DNA from: Verrucomicrobiota bacterium
GTDB taxonomy: Bacteria; Verrucomicrobiota; Kiritimatiellia; CAIQIC01; Lenti-01
Direction of reading: 5' to 3'
Assembly (NCBI GenBank): GCA_022709625.1
Contig: JAKLIL010000155.1
Coordinates: forward strand, 1 to 5,161
Length of the DNA stretch: 5,161 nucleotides
The translations under genes were made by a program, and so were the position numbers. Below are positions 1-5,161 of the stretch, piece by piece. A model generated the notes under the pieces. It was not told the DNA's origin, searched no databases, and worked only from the letters and a program-made list of their open reading frames with translations. Positions within the stretch are counted from its first letter, which is position 1. The number at the start of each line of letters is the position of its first letter.

Positions 1-16
1 CCATGGTCCCGCACAT
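1..16 (-). CDS. Possible start of a further downstream gene (5 codons visible)
   Basis: After the GT4 stop codon, the minus strand holds 56 non-coding bases and then an ATG at 16-14 that reads Met-Cys-Gly-Thr-Met before the window ends. A GGAGG (35-31) precedes it, but 14 bases away, which is longer than ideal. A Met-Cys-Gly start is typical of class II glutamine amidotransferases such as asparagine synthase (AsnB-type), where Cys2 becomes the N-terminal nucleophile, and such genes are common in polysaccharide clusters. However, the fourth residue is usually Ile, Val, Leu or Phe rather than Thr, and five codons cannot establish a family. A GTG at 14-12 and an ATG at 4-2 are alternative starts. 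This is a candidate only. Confidence 0.2.
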
Positions 17-72
17 GCGCCGCAGATCCGCCTCCGCCGGGGGCGGCGCCGCGCCGAAACTCGCGATGCCCG

Positions 73-1263
73 CTATGCCGCACATGTGCGAATCCGCTCC
101 AGCAGGCGCCGGATTTTCTCTTCATAGACCGGGCGCGAGTATTTTTGGGCGTAGAGGGTTTGTGCGGCTTTTGTCTTGGGATTGCCGGCGCGGCCGTCGG
201 CCAGCGCCTGCAGGATGCCGCGCGCGACGTCGGCGGGCTCGGGCTTGACCAGATAGGCGACGGAGGCGTCGAGCACCTGGGTGTGGGAATAAATGTCCGT
301 GGCGACGAGCGGCACGCCGCTGGCCAACTGCTCGTAGATTTTCAACGGGGTGTTGGTGCCGGATGTGCGCGGCGAAAGCTGCACCGCCGCGCCCGCGATC
401 AACGCCTTGGCCGTGGCTTGGTCGACCCGTTCCAGGATCAGGCAGGCGCCGGCCAGTTCCGGGCCGGCCAAGGCGCGGTACTTGGCCGTCTGCTCGGGCG
501 TGCCGCCCGCGGCGACCAAAAACGCCGCGGGATTCTGCGTGCGCACCAGGCGGAACGCCTCAATCAGCAAATCGATGCCCTGGTACGGCTCGAAGGTGCC
601 GGCGTAGACGACGGTTTTCGCGCCGGCGGGAATCGCGGCGAAGACGGCCGGCTTCTCCGCCGCCGCGGCGGACTCGGCCGAACGGCGCAGGCGCACCGGC
701 TCGAAGATCGAATTTTCGATCAGAAAATGCTTGGCGGGGTCGGCGATGCGCGGCGTCGCGTAGTCCGCCAAATCCGGGCAGATGGTAATCACGGCGTTGG
801 CCCGGCGCAGGGCAAGGTCTTCCAGCCGCGTGAAGAGGTGGATGAGGAACCGCGACTTGGTGAACTTGAAGTTGGTCAATTGCTGCGGCAGGCTCGAATG
901 CATGTCGTAGACCAGCTTGAAGCGGAACAACGGCTTCAGGAAGGCGCAGAAAAAGACGGCTTCTTCGTGGGCGTGGACCACGTCGTAGCGCTTGCGGATC
1001 AGCAGCCAGAGCATCCGCAGCACGAGAAACGCGTCGAGGAACAGTTTCAGCTTCGACGGCCCGATGGGCACGGGACCCAGCCAGCGGAAGGCGGGAATGC
1101 GGATCAGGCGGACGCCCGGCAGATCGACGTCCAGACCTTGGCCGTAGGTCAGGAAATCGATGGCGACGCCGTTTTCGGCCATGACCAAGGTGCGGTAGTA
1201 GACGCTGAACGGCGTGCCGCGGTATTGGAAAAACGGCTGCGGGGCAACGACCAGCGCTTTCAT
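73..1263 (-). CDS. GT4-family (GT-B fold) glycosyltransferase
   Basis: This 396-residue protein looks like a retaining GT-B glycosyltransferase that transfers a sugar from a nucleotide-sugar donor to a growing glycan on the cytoplasmic face of the membrane. The N-terminal acceptor domain (about 1-200) opens with a first strand and a YRGTPFS loop (14-20), then DVVHAHE (94-100) and YDMHSSLPQQL (119-129). The C-terminal donor-binding domain (about 215-380) has the VVYAGTFEPYQGIDLL stretch (218-233) and the SGTNTPLKIYEQLASGVPLV segment (301-320), which is the usual nucleotide-sugar site. In the classic E-x7-E motif the second Glu is E311, and Thr303 occupies the first position. A hydrophobic helix near 74-90 followed by basic residues may help membrane association. 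The ATG comes one base after the stop of the PHP-like gene (TGA-A-ATG), so translation is probably coupled; GGGGG seven bases upstream is a weak ribosome binding site. Length is normal for the family and the frame is intact. Donor and acceptor cannot be told from sequence. Confidence 0.92.
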   Translation of the reverse strand: MKALVVAPQPFFQYRGTPFSVYYRTLVMAENGVAIDFLTYGQGLDVDLPGVRLIRIPAFRWLGPVPIGPSKLKLFLDAFLVLRMLWLLIRKRYDVVHAHEEAVFFCAFLKPLFRFKLVYDMHSSLPQQLTNFKFTKSRFLIHLFTRLEDLALRRANAVITICPDLADYATPRIADPAKHFLIENSIFEPVRLRRSAESAAAAEKPAVFAAIPAGAKTVVYAGTFEPYQGIDLLIEAFRLVRTQNPAAFLVAAGGTPEQTAKYRALAGPELAGACLILERVDQATAKALIAGAAVQLSPRTSGTNTPLKIYEQLASGVPLVATDIYSHTQVLDASVAYLVKPEPADVARGILQALADGRAGNPKTKAAQTLYAQKYSRPVYEEKIRRLLERIRTCAA

Positions 1264-1264
1264 T

Positions 1265-2053
1265 TCAGCGCCCCCATCGCTTGGCGATCCGCTCGCGCGC
1301 CTGGCCGATCCAAAACGCCCCCGGCGGCGTCAACTGGCCGTAGATCGTCCAGGCGCGCGAGCGAATGGCCGCGCGGAAGGCCTCGGCCGGGGAGAGGTCC
1401 GGCTGCGGCAGCGGCGCGCGCACTCCGTAGCTTCCCGTCCGCGTGTCCTGCGCGGGCAGCGGCAGGGGATCGCTACCGGCCAGAATGCCCAACCCTTTCC
1501 GCCGGCCTGCTTCCAACAGGGCCGGAAACGCCGAACCCCGGCGGCGGTTCCCGTTGTCGGCCAGCAAAAAGTCGTCGCGCGTTTCCACCAGCCGCTGCAC
1601 GATGCGGCCGCGGTCTCCCGTCCACTTGCCGAAGCCCCACGGCACCACGGGCACGCCGCCGTGGTCCCGCACGGCGTCGATCAAGGCGGACAAATCCAGG
1701 GCGCGGTCTTCGGGTTCGTAGCGGCAAGCGAGAGCCAGCAGTTCGAGGTTTTCCTTCGAGACGATCTGGCGGCCCGGCAGCCAATGGAGCCGGCGGCCAT
1801 CCGGACGTTCGGCGCACACGCCGTCCCGGTCGACGGCGCAGGAAAACCGCCAGGCCCCCGCTTGGCGAAGCGTTTCGCAAAAGTATTGGTCGGTTTGCCG
1901 CCCGCGCACGTCGGTGAGGCACAGCACGTCCAACCGTTCGGCGGCGGACAGGCCGGGCGCCGCGCGGTCGAAATTCGCCGCCGCGGCATCCAGCAGCCGG
2001 CCGGGGTCGAAGCCAAGGTGCACGTGCACGTGGGTGTCTGTCAACAGTTCCAT
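1265..2053 (-). CDS. PHP-like metal-dependent hydrolase/phosphoesterase
   Basis: This 262-residue protein resembles the PHP (polymerase and histidinol phosphatase) superfamily of metal-dependent phosphoesterases. Seen directly: an N-terminal DTHVHVH (6-12), giving an HxH pair at H8/H10; a strand ending LCLTD (44-48); PGRQIV (93-98) followed by NLELLAL (102-108); VPWGFGKWTGDRG (137-149); LLADNGNR (163-170); and ILAGSDPLP (190-198), which resembles the C-terminal Ser-Asp metal motif. In typical PHP proteins the central motif is Gly-x-Glu-Ile followed by a His. Here Gln96 stands at the Glu position and no His follows, so the metal site may be altered. There is no signal peptide or membrane segment, so it is probably cytoplasmic. 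The ATG at 2053 sits after an A-rich leader without a clear Shine-Dalgarno sequence; no upstream in-frame start is better placed. It lies between two glycosyltransferase genes and almost abuts the downstream GT4 gene. The substrate is unknown; a phosphorylated glycan intermediate is only an inference. Confidence 0.72.
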   Translation of the reverse strand: MELLTDTHVHVHLGFDPGRLLDAAAANFDRAAPGLSAAERLDVLCLTDVRGRQTDQYFCETLRQAGAWRFSCAVDRDGVCAERPDGRRLHWLPGRQIVSKENLELLALACRYEPEDRALDLSALIDAVRDHGGVPVVPWGFGKWTGDRGRIVQRLVETRDDFLLADNGNRRRGSAFPALLEAGRRKGLGILAGSDPLPLPAQDTRTGSYGVRAPLPQPDLSPAEAFRAAIRSRAWTIYGQLTPPGAFWIGQARERIAKRWGR

Positions 2054-2153
2054 GTCTTGTTTTTCCGGGAATCGCCGCGAGGATGGTCGCCCAAGTGCCG
2101 CGCGAAAGCAAGCCCGACGGCGGCGCTGCGGGCGGGCGCGACGGATTGCGAAT
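2054..2153. other. 100-base gap between the GT-C and PHP-like genes
   Basis: This is the only sizeable non-coding gap between the three identified genes. On the minus strand it is very GC-rich near the upstream stop and becomes A-rich (GGAAAAACAAGAC) just before the ATG of the PHP-like gene. GCCCG/CGGGC arms at 2112-2116 and 2129-2133 could form a five-pair stem with a 12-base loop, but the T-containing stretch after it is weak. No recognisable -35/-10 pair is present. It could hold an internal processing site, a weak attenuator or a lineage-specific promoter, but nothing firm is visible. Confidence 0.4.
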
Positions 2154-4940
2154 CTATTTTTCCACCCGGAACTCGCCGGCCAAGACGGTCCGGCGGTTGG
2201 GTTGCGCCACGCCTTCGGGACGTTCCGTCACGGGCAACTGCACCAAGGTGCGCCGGTTCCAGACGCCCACGCGGACCTGGCCAATTTGCGGCGCAAGGCC
2301 GGCCGGGATTTCGTGCATGACCGCCATGGGATCTTCCGGCGCGCTGGCCGCCTGCTCCATCGCGACATGCATCGCCGCCCGCATCTTTCCGTTTGGATCG
2401 CAGAGGTGGATGAACACCTCGTGTTCTTCGAGATGGCGGATGGGCTTCCGCAACGATACGCGGGCGGAGAACGGCTGCACGCGGCCGGGCACAACCGGAT
2501 CCGGCCACGAAACGTCGTGCACGACGATCGCGCCGGCGTAGACGGTTTCGACGGGATGGCGGCTGGCCGCGGACGGGTCCGCCGCGAACCGGCGTTGCCA
2601 GGCCGGCGGCGCGCCGGCGGCCGCCACGGCGGCCAAGGCCGGCACGTCGGGCAACAGGCTCCACTCGCCCAGCCGCACCGCGCCGGACAGGATCTCGACC
2701 GTTGCGGCGCATTGGAACGGCGCAAAGGGCTTTGCAAACGAATATTCGATGGCATTGTTTCCCGGAGCCAGTTCGTATTCGCGGCCGGCATTCCAGGCCG
2801 CCGCGCGGCCGGCCCGGTCGCGCAGCCCCACGCACACGACGGCGTTGGAATCCAAAGCGATCACGTCGGCCTTCAGCCGGTACGACCCGGCCGGAAGCAC
2901 TTCGTCCGGACTCCACAAATCCGCGGAGTGGACCTTCCCATCCGGAAGCCGCAGGCCGTTGGCGTCGCCGGCGCGATAGCGGATGCGCGCCACCAGCGCG
3001 GCCAGCGCCTCGGCGTCGACTTGTTCGTAGAGACCGGCCAGATCGGCGTTGGCGGCGCCATTGAATGCCCGAAAGACCGCTTCGTCCCCCGGCGACCGGA
3101 GGAGCGTCGCCCACGCCGGACCCGGGCCGGCGCGCAATCGCAGGCGGTAATGGTAGATATCCAGATCGCTGCGGCCGGCGTCCTTCATCGTGCGCGCGGG
3201 CCGCAAGCCTGCGAGGCGACAGACGGTCCAATCGTTGGCGTTCAAGGCGACGTTCACGGGGACCCCGCCCCACGTTCCCGCGACGAAGGAGGGATGGTTG
3301 CCGGTCTGGAATCCCAAGCGGGCGTCTCCCAAAGGTTCAAAGGCGACCACGACCAAGTCGACGGCCTGGCCCCCGTCCACCTTGAACGTCCAGTCGCTGC
3401 GCGGCAGGGCCGGCCCGTTCCAGGCGATCCAATCGACCCGTGGTCCGCCGAACGGAATGGTCGGCAACGGCACGACCGCCAGATTCCGCCACGCCGACGC
3501 GTCGGGCGAGGCAATCCGGCCCCAGCGGTTGCGGAACGTCGCCAAATTGAGCGGCTCGAACAGCAGATCGCGGATGGCGTTGGGACTCGGTTCGTGGCGG
3601 CCGAGGCCGCGATACCGTTCGTTGCGCGTTGCCGGCAGCACGGGGTCGTTTTCCTGCACGCGCGACACCGTGCGGACGTCTTCGCGGCGCCAGAAGTAGA
3701 TTTCCCCCGGCAGGCGCTGTCCCGCTTCGCCCAGCAAAACCAGACCCAGCAGAACGAACGCCGGCCGCCGCCGCGCGGCCGTCCACAGCGGCGTCAAGGC
3801 AAACGCCGCCGCGAGGGCCAGCGCGGGATAGATCCAGGAAAAATAGAACTCGTGCTGGCTGAGTTTCGAAGACAACGAAAGCAACAGGACCAGCCACGGG
3901 AACGCACAGAGCGCGACGAGCAGCGCGGCCCGGCGCTGTTCTTCGCCGGCGGATTGGCGCCGCCACGCGCGGAGCGCCAAACCGAGCCCCACCAGCGCCG
4001 CCAGCAAGAGCAGCGGGCCCAGGCCCACCAGCATATCGCCGGCGTTGCGGGACAGGGCAATCCACGCGCGGTCCCAAAACGGCAAGGCCAGATACTCCTC
4101 CGGCGCCCGGTAGTTCTGGACATGTTCGAAGACGCGCAGCATGTCGTGCCACGTGCGTTTCCACGCCCAGGTGAATTGGGGCATGGCGACGAGGACGCCC
4201 GCCGCGAGGCCGCCGGCGGACAGCGCGCCGAGGCCGGCGAAGCGCGCCAGGCGGTGCCGGCCCCGCAAGCACAGCATGAACGCATAGCCGGCAATGAGGA
4301 GCGCCGCCATGCCGCCGTTGTATTTGCCCGCGAACGTCCAGCCGGCCATGGCGCCGGCCGCCGCCAGCCACGCGGGGCGGCCGCTGCGCGCGTGCTGGAC
4401 CGTGCACAGGATCGTCAGGGCGAAAAAGAAATCGCAAGCGATGTCGCCGGTGGCGAAGTGCGCCACCACGACGTTCAGCGGCGAAATCGCGACCAGCAGC
4501 ATGGCCCCGAACGCCGCGGCAAACGGAAAGCGCAGCCGGCGCGCGATCCAGCCGGCCAGCAGCACCACGGCCACGCCGTAGAGCCAGCGCAGCGTCATCG
4601 TCCAATAGTACAGGGTATCGTTTGTGGGCTCGCCGCGATCGGCACCGAGCCCCAGATAGACGGCCGCCGGATCGGCTGCTGCGCGCAGCGTCCGGATGAT
4701 CCATTCGTCGAAATGGTTCAGGAAATACGGGTAACTGTCGTAGAACCGCAAGCCCGTGTACCAGACGTAGCGGCCTTCGAGGAATTCGCCCAGCGCCTTC
4801 ACTTGCTTGGCGGCATCGGGATGGTAGGACACGCCGTGGGGCAGGCCCCGATAGGCGCCCGCGCCGCGCAGCGCCAGCGCCAGCAACAGCACGGCCGCGA
4901 CCAAACCTCGTTTCACCCAACGCCACGTTTGCGGCTTCAC
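2154..4940 (-). CDS. GT-C / PMT-like (GT39-type) membrane glycosyltransferase with long soluble C-terminal extension
   Basis: This 928-residue protein resembles integral-membrane glycosyltransferases that use polyprenyl-phosphate sugars (PMT/ArnT-like, GT39 type). A first membrane segment (about 12-25) is followed by a loop with SYHPDAAKQ (38-46), matching the family's His-Pro-Asp-Glu loop except that Ala43 replaces Glu. HFATGDIACDFF (161-172) matches the Ala-Thr-x-Asp motif after the central helices, and TFAGKYNGG (202-210) matches the Lys-Tyr motif. About ten hydrophobic helices are visible up to residue 407. The remaining 520 residues are soluble and look beta-rich. PAGSYRLKADV (683-693) begins a sandwich-like section (about 664-765), and the last 120 residues contain EVFIHLCDPNG (841-851) and VRVGVWN (889-895), a pattern seen at the C-termini of other large GT-C proteins. 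The GTG start at 4940 is chosen because it overlaps the upstream stop as GTGA, has AGGAGG seven bases upstream and leads straight into a basic-then-hydrophobic N-terminus. An in-frame ATG at 5114 would overlap the upstream gene and add 58 Arg-rich residues, so it is rejected. Donor and acceptor are unknown. Confidence 0.85.
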   Translation of the reverse strand: MKPQTWRWVKRGLVAAVLLLALALRGAGAYRGLPHGVSYHPDAAKQVKALGEFLEGRYVWYTGLRFYDSYPYFLNHFDEWIIRTLRAAADPAAVYLGLGADRGEPTNDTLYYWTMTLRWLYGVAVVLLAGWIARRLRFPFAAAFGAMLLVAISPLNVVVAHFATGDIACDFFFALTILCTVQHARSGRPAWLAAAGAMAGWTFAGKYNGGMAALLIAGYAFMLCLRGRHRLARFAGLGALSAGGLAAGVLVAMPQFTWAWKRTWHDMLRVFEHVQNYRAPEEYLALPFWDRAWIALSRNAGDMLVGLGPLLLLAALVGLGLALRAWRRQSAGEEQRRAALLVALCAFPWLVLLLSLSSKLSQHEFYFSWIYPALALAAAFALTPLWTAARRRPAFVLLGLVLLGEAGQRLPGEIYFWRREDVRTVSRVQENDPVLPATRNERYRGLGRHEPSPNAIRDLLFEPLNLATFRNRWGRIASPDASAWRNLAVVPLPTIPFGGPRVDWIAWNGPALPRSDWTFKVDGGQAVDLVVVAFEPLGDARLGFQTGNHPSFVAGTWGGVPVNVALNANDWTVCRLAGLRPARTMKDAGRSDLDIYHYRLRLRAGPGPAWATLLRSPGDEAVFRAFNGAANADLAGLYEQVDAEALAALVARIRYRAGDANGLRLPDGKVHSADLWSPDEVLPAGSYRLKADVIALDSNAVVCVGLRDRAGRAAAWNAGREYELAPGNNAIEYSFAKPFAPFQCAATVEILSGAVRLGEWSLLPDVPALAAVAAAGAPPAWQRRFAADPSAASRHPVETVYAGAIVVHDVSWPDPVVPGRVQPFSARVSLRKPIRHLEEHEVFIHLCDPNGKMRAAMHVAMEQAASAPEDPMAVMHEIPAGLAPQIGQVRVGVWNRRTLVQLPVTERPEGVAQPNRRTVLAGEFRVEK

Positions 4941-5161
4941 CGCCCGTCCTCCTCTGCTTGGCCGCCGGACACCTCCGCCGCAGCCGCGGTCGACCCTGCC
5001 AGAAAACCGTCCATGAACGCAAGCCGGTCGCGGGCGCTTGCGCGGATGACGGCGGCGGACTCCGCCAGCGTGCGGCCGCGCGCATAGCGGGCATGCCACT
5101 GCCGGAGGTCCCATTCGACGTAGCCGGCCAGCCGGCCCTCGTACTCCGCCAGGCGGGCGCC
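4937..5161 (-). CDS. C-terminal end of an unidentified upstream gene (partial)
   Basis: The frame ending at TGA (4939-4937) is open to the right edge and gives 74 residues plus the stop; the start lies outside the window. The visible part is rich in Ala, Arg and Glu and looks helical and soluble: EYEGRLAGYVEWDLRQW, then ARGRTLAESAAVI, then RDRLAFMDGFLAGS, and a hydrophilic tail ending QAEEDGR. It is called coding because the downstream GTG overlaps its stop by four bases (GTGA), the downstream ribosome binding site lies in its last codons, and it has G/C-rich third positions. No diagnostic motif is present. The tail has a passing likeness to the helical C-termini of some GT2 glycosyltransferases, and the locus would fit that, but this is a guess. 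It is probably the preceding gene of the same operon. Confidence 0.78.
   Translation of the reverse strand, partial: GARLAEYEGRLAGYVEWDLRQWHARYARGRTLAESAAVIRASARDRLAFMDGFLAGSTAAAAEVSGGQAEEDGR
4948..4953 (-). promoter_or_regulatory. Strong Shine-Dalgarno for the GT-C gene
   Basis: The minus strand reads AGGAGG, then seven bases (ACGGGCG), then GTG. This near-perfect anti-SD complement at good spacing lies inside the last codons of the upstream gene. It decides the GTG at 4940 as the start of the GT-C gene over the in-frame ATG at 5114, and it points to reinitiation or coupling after the upstream stop. Confidence 0.78.

Noticed and set aside
43..52. Ten-base perfect palindrome GCGGCGCCGC downstream of the GT4 stop, considered as an operator or terminator
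   Set aside because: It is pure G/C in a G/C-rich stretch, has no T-run after it and no second copy that would suggest a regulator site.
145..1917. A 590-codon plus-strand open frame opposite the GT4 and PHP-like genes
   Set aside because: It is in codon register with the GT4 gene for its first part and then turns into Arg/Pro/Ala-rich sequence opposite the PHP-like gene. The opposing proteins have clear family motifs and this one has none.
2112..2133. Five-pair inverted repeat (GCCCG/CGGGC) in the gap between the GT-C and PHP-like genes, considered as a terminator
   Set aside because: The stem is short, the loop is 12 bases and the following sequence (TTGCTTTC) is not a proper T-run. Such pairs are expected by chance at this GC content.
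2041..3273. A 410-codon minus-strand open frame overlapping the end of the GT-C gene
   Set aside because: It lies in a different frame from the GT-C protein, is dominated by Arg and Gly, and shows no motif. The GT-C frame over the same bases gives a plausible beta-rich domain ending naturally at TAG.
1914..5087. A 1057-codon open frame on the plus strand, longer than any real gene in the window
   Set aside because: It is in exact codon register with the minus-strand GT-C gene, so its stops would require TTA, CTA or TCA codons there, which are rare in a high-GC gene. The translation is Arg/Gln/Gly/His-rich, has no domain pattern or hydrophobic core, and runs across the gap and into the neighbouring genes.
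3337..5094. A 585-codon minus-strand open frame covering the membrane-domain region
   Set aside because: It begins in the coding frame of the upstream partial gene's neighbourhood but is an Arg-rich out-of-frame reading of the GT-C gene. The GT-C frame gives the membrane helices and family motifs.
66..5094. A 13-base inverted repeat: ATGCCCGCTATGC at 66-78 and its complement at 5082-5094
   Set aside because: One copy overlaps the end of the GT4 gene and the other lies inside the upstream partial gene. A single 13-base match in 5 kb of GC-rich DNA is within chance expectation, and there are no mobile-element features between the copies.

Overview
The window is a dense, GC-rich stretch (clearly above 60% G+C, with G/C favoured at third codon positions) in which every supportable gene lies on the minus strand. 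Transcription therefore runs from right to left. No rRNA, tRNA, CRISPR, insertion sequence or other mobile-element signature is visible. The gene content (a multi-pass lipid-linked-sugar type glycosyltransferase, a cytoplasmic GT-B glycosyltransferase and a PHP-like hydrolase) suggests a cell-surface polysaccharide or protein glycosylation locus of an environmental, high-GC bacterium. The sequence alone does not fix the phylum; PVC-group, myxobacterial/deltaproteobacterial-like and other high-GC lineages all remain possible.

Layout in the direction of transcription: (1) 5161-4937, the last 74 codons of an unidentified gene that runs off the right edge. (2) 4940-2154, a 928-residue protein with a GT-C / PMT-like membrane domain (about residues 1-408) fused to an unusually long soluble tail of about 520 residues. 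It starts at a GTG that overlaps the previous stop as GTGA and has a strong AGGAGG ribosome binding site. (3) 2153-2054, a 100-base gap, the only sizeable one among the identified genes, with no convincing promoter or terminator. (4) 2053-1265, a 262-residue PHP-like metal-dependent hydrolase with some expected metal ligands apparently replaced. (5) 1263-73, a 396-residue GT4-family glycosyltransferase whose ATG comes one base after the PHP stop. (6) 72-1, a short tail that may contain the first codons of another gene (Met-Cys-Gly-Thr-Met, starting at 16).

The 4-base overlap and 1-base gap indicate co-transcription and translational coupling. A plausible joint role, as inference, is that the GT4 enzyme extends a glycan from a nucleotide sugar on the cytoplasmic side, while the GT-C enzyme transfers a sugar from a polyprenyl-phosphate donor on the outer face of the membrane. 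The PHP-like protein may act on a phosphorylated or lipid-linked intermediate, or may have a regulatory role.

The plus strand carries very long open frames (up to 1057 codons). These are best explained as shadows of the minus-strand genes and are not annotated. The most interesting points are the two-part fusion tail of the GT-C protein, the substituted metal-site residues of the PHP-like protein, and the variant motifs in both glycosyltransferases. Nothing here clearly amounts to a wholly new system.
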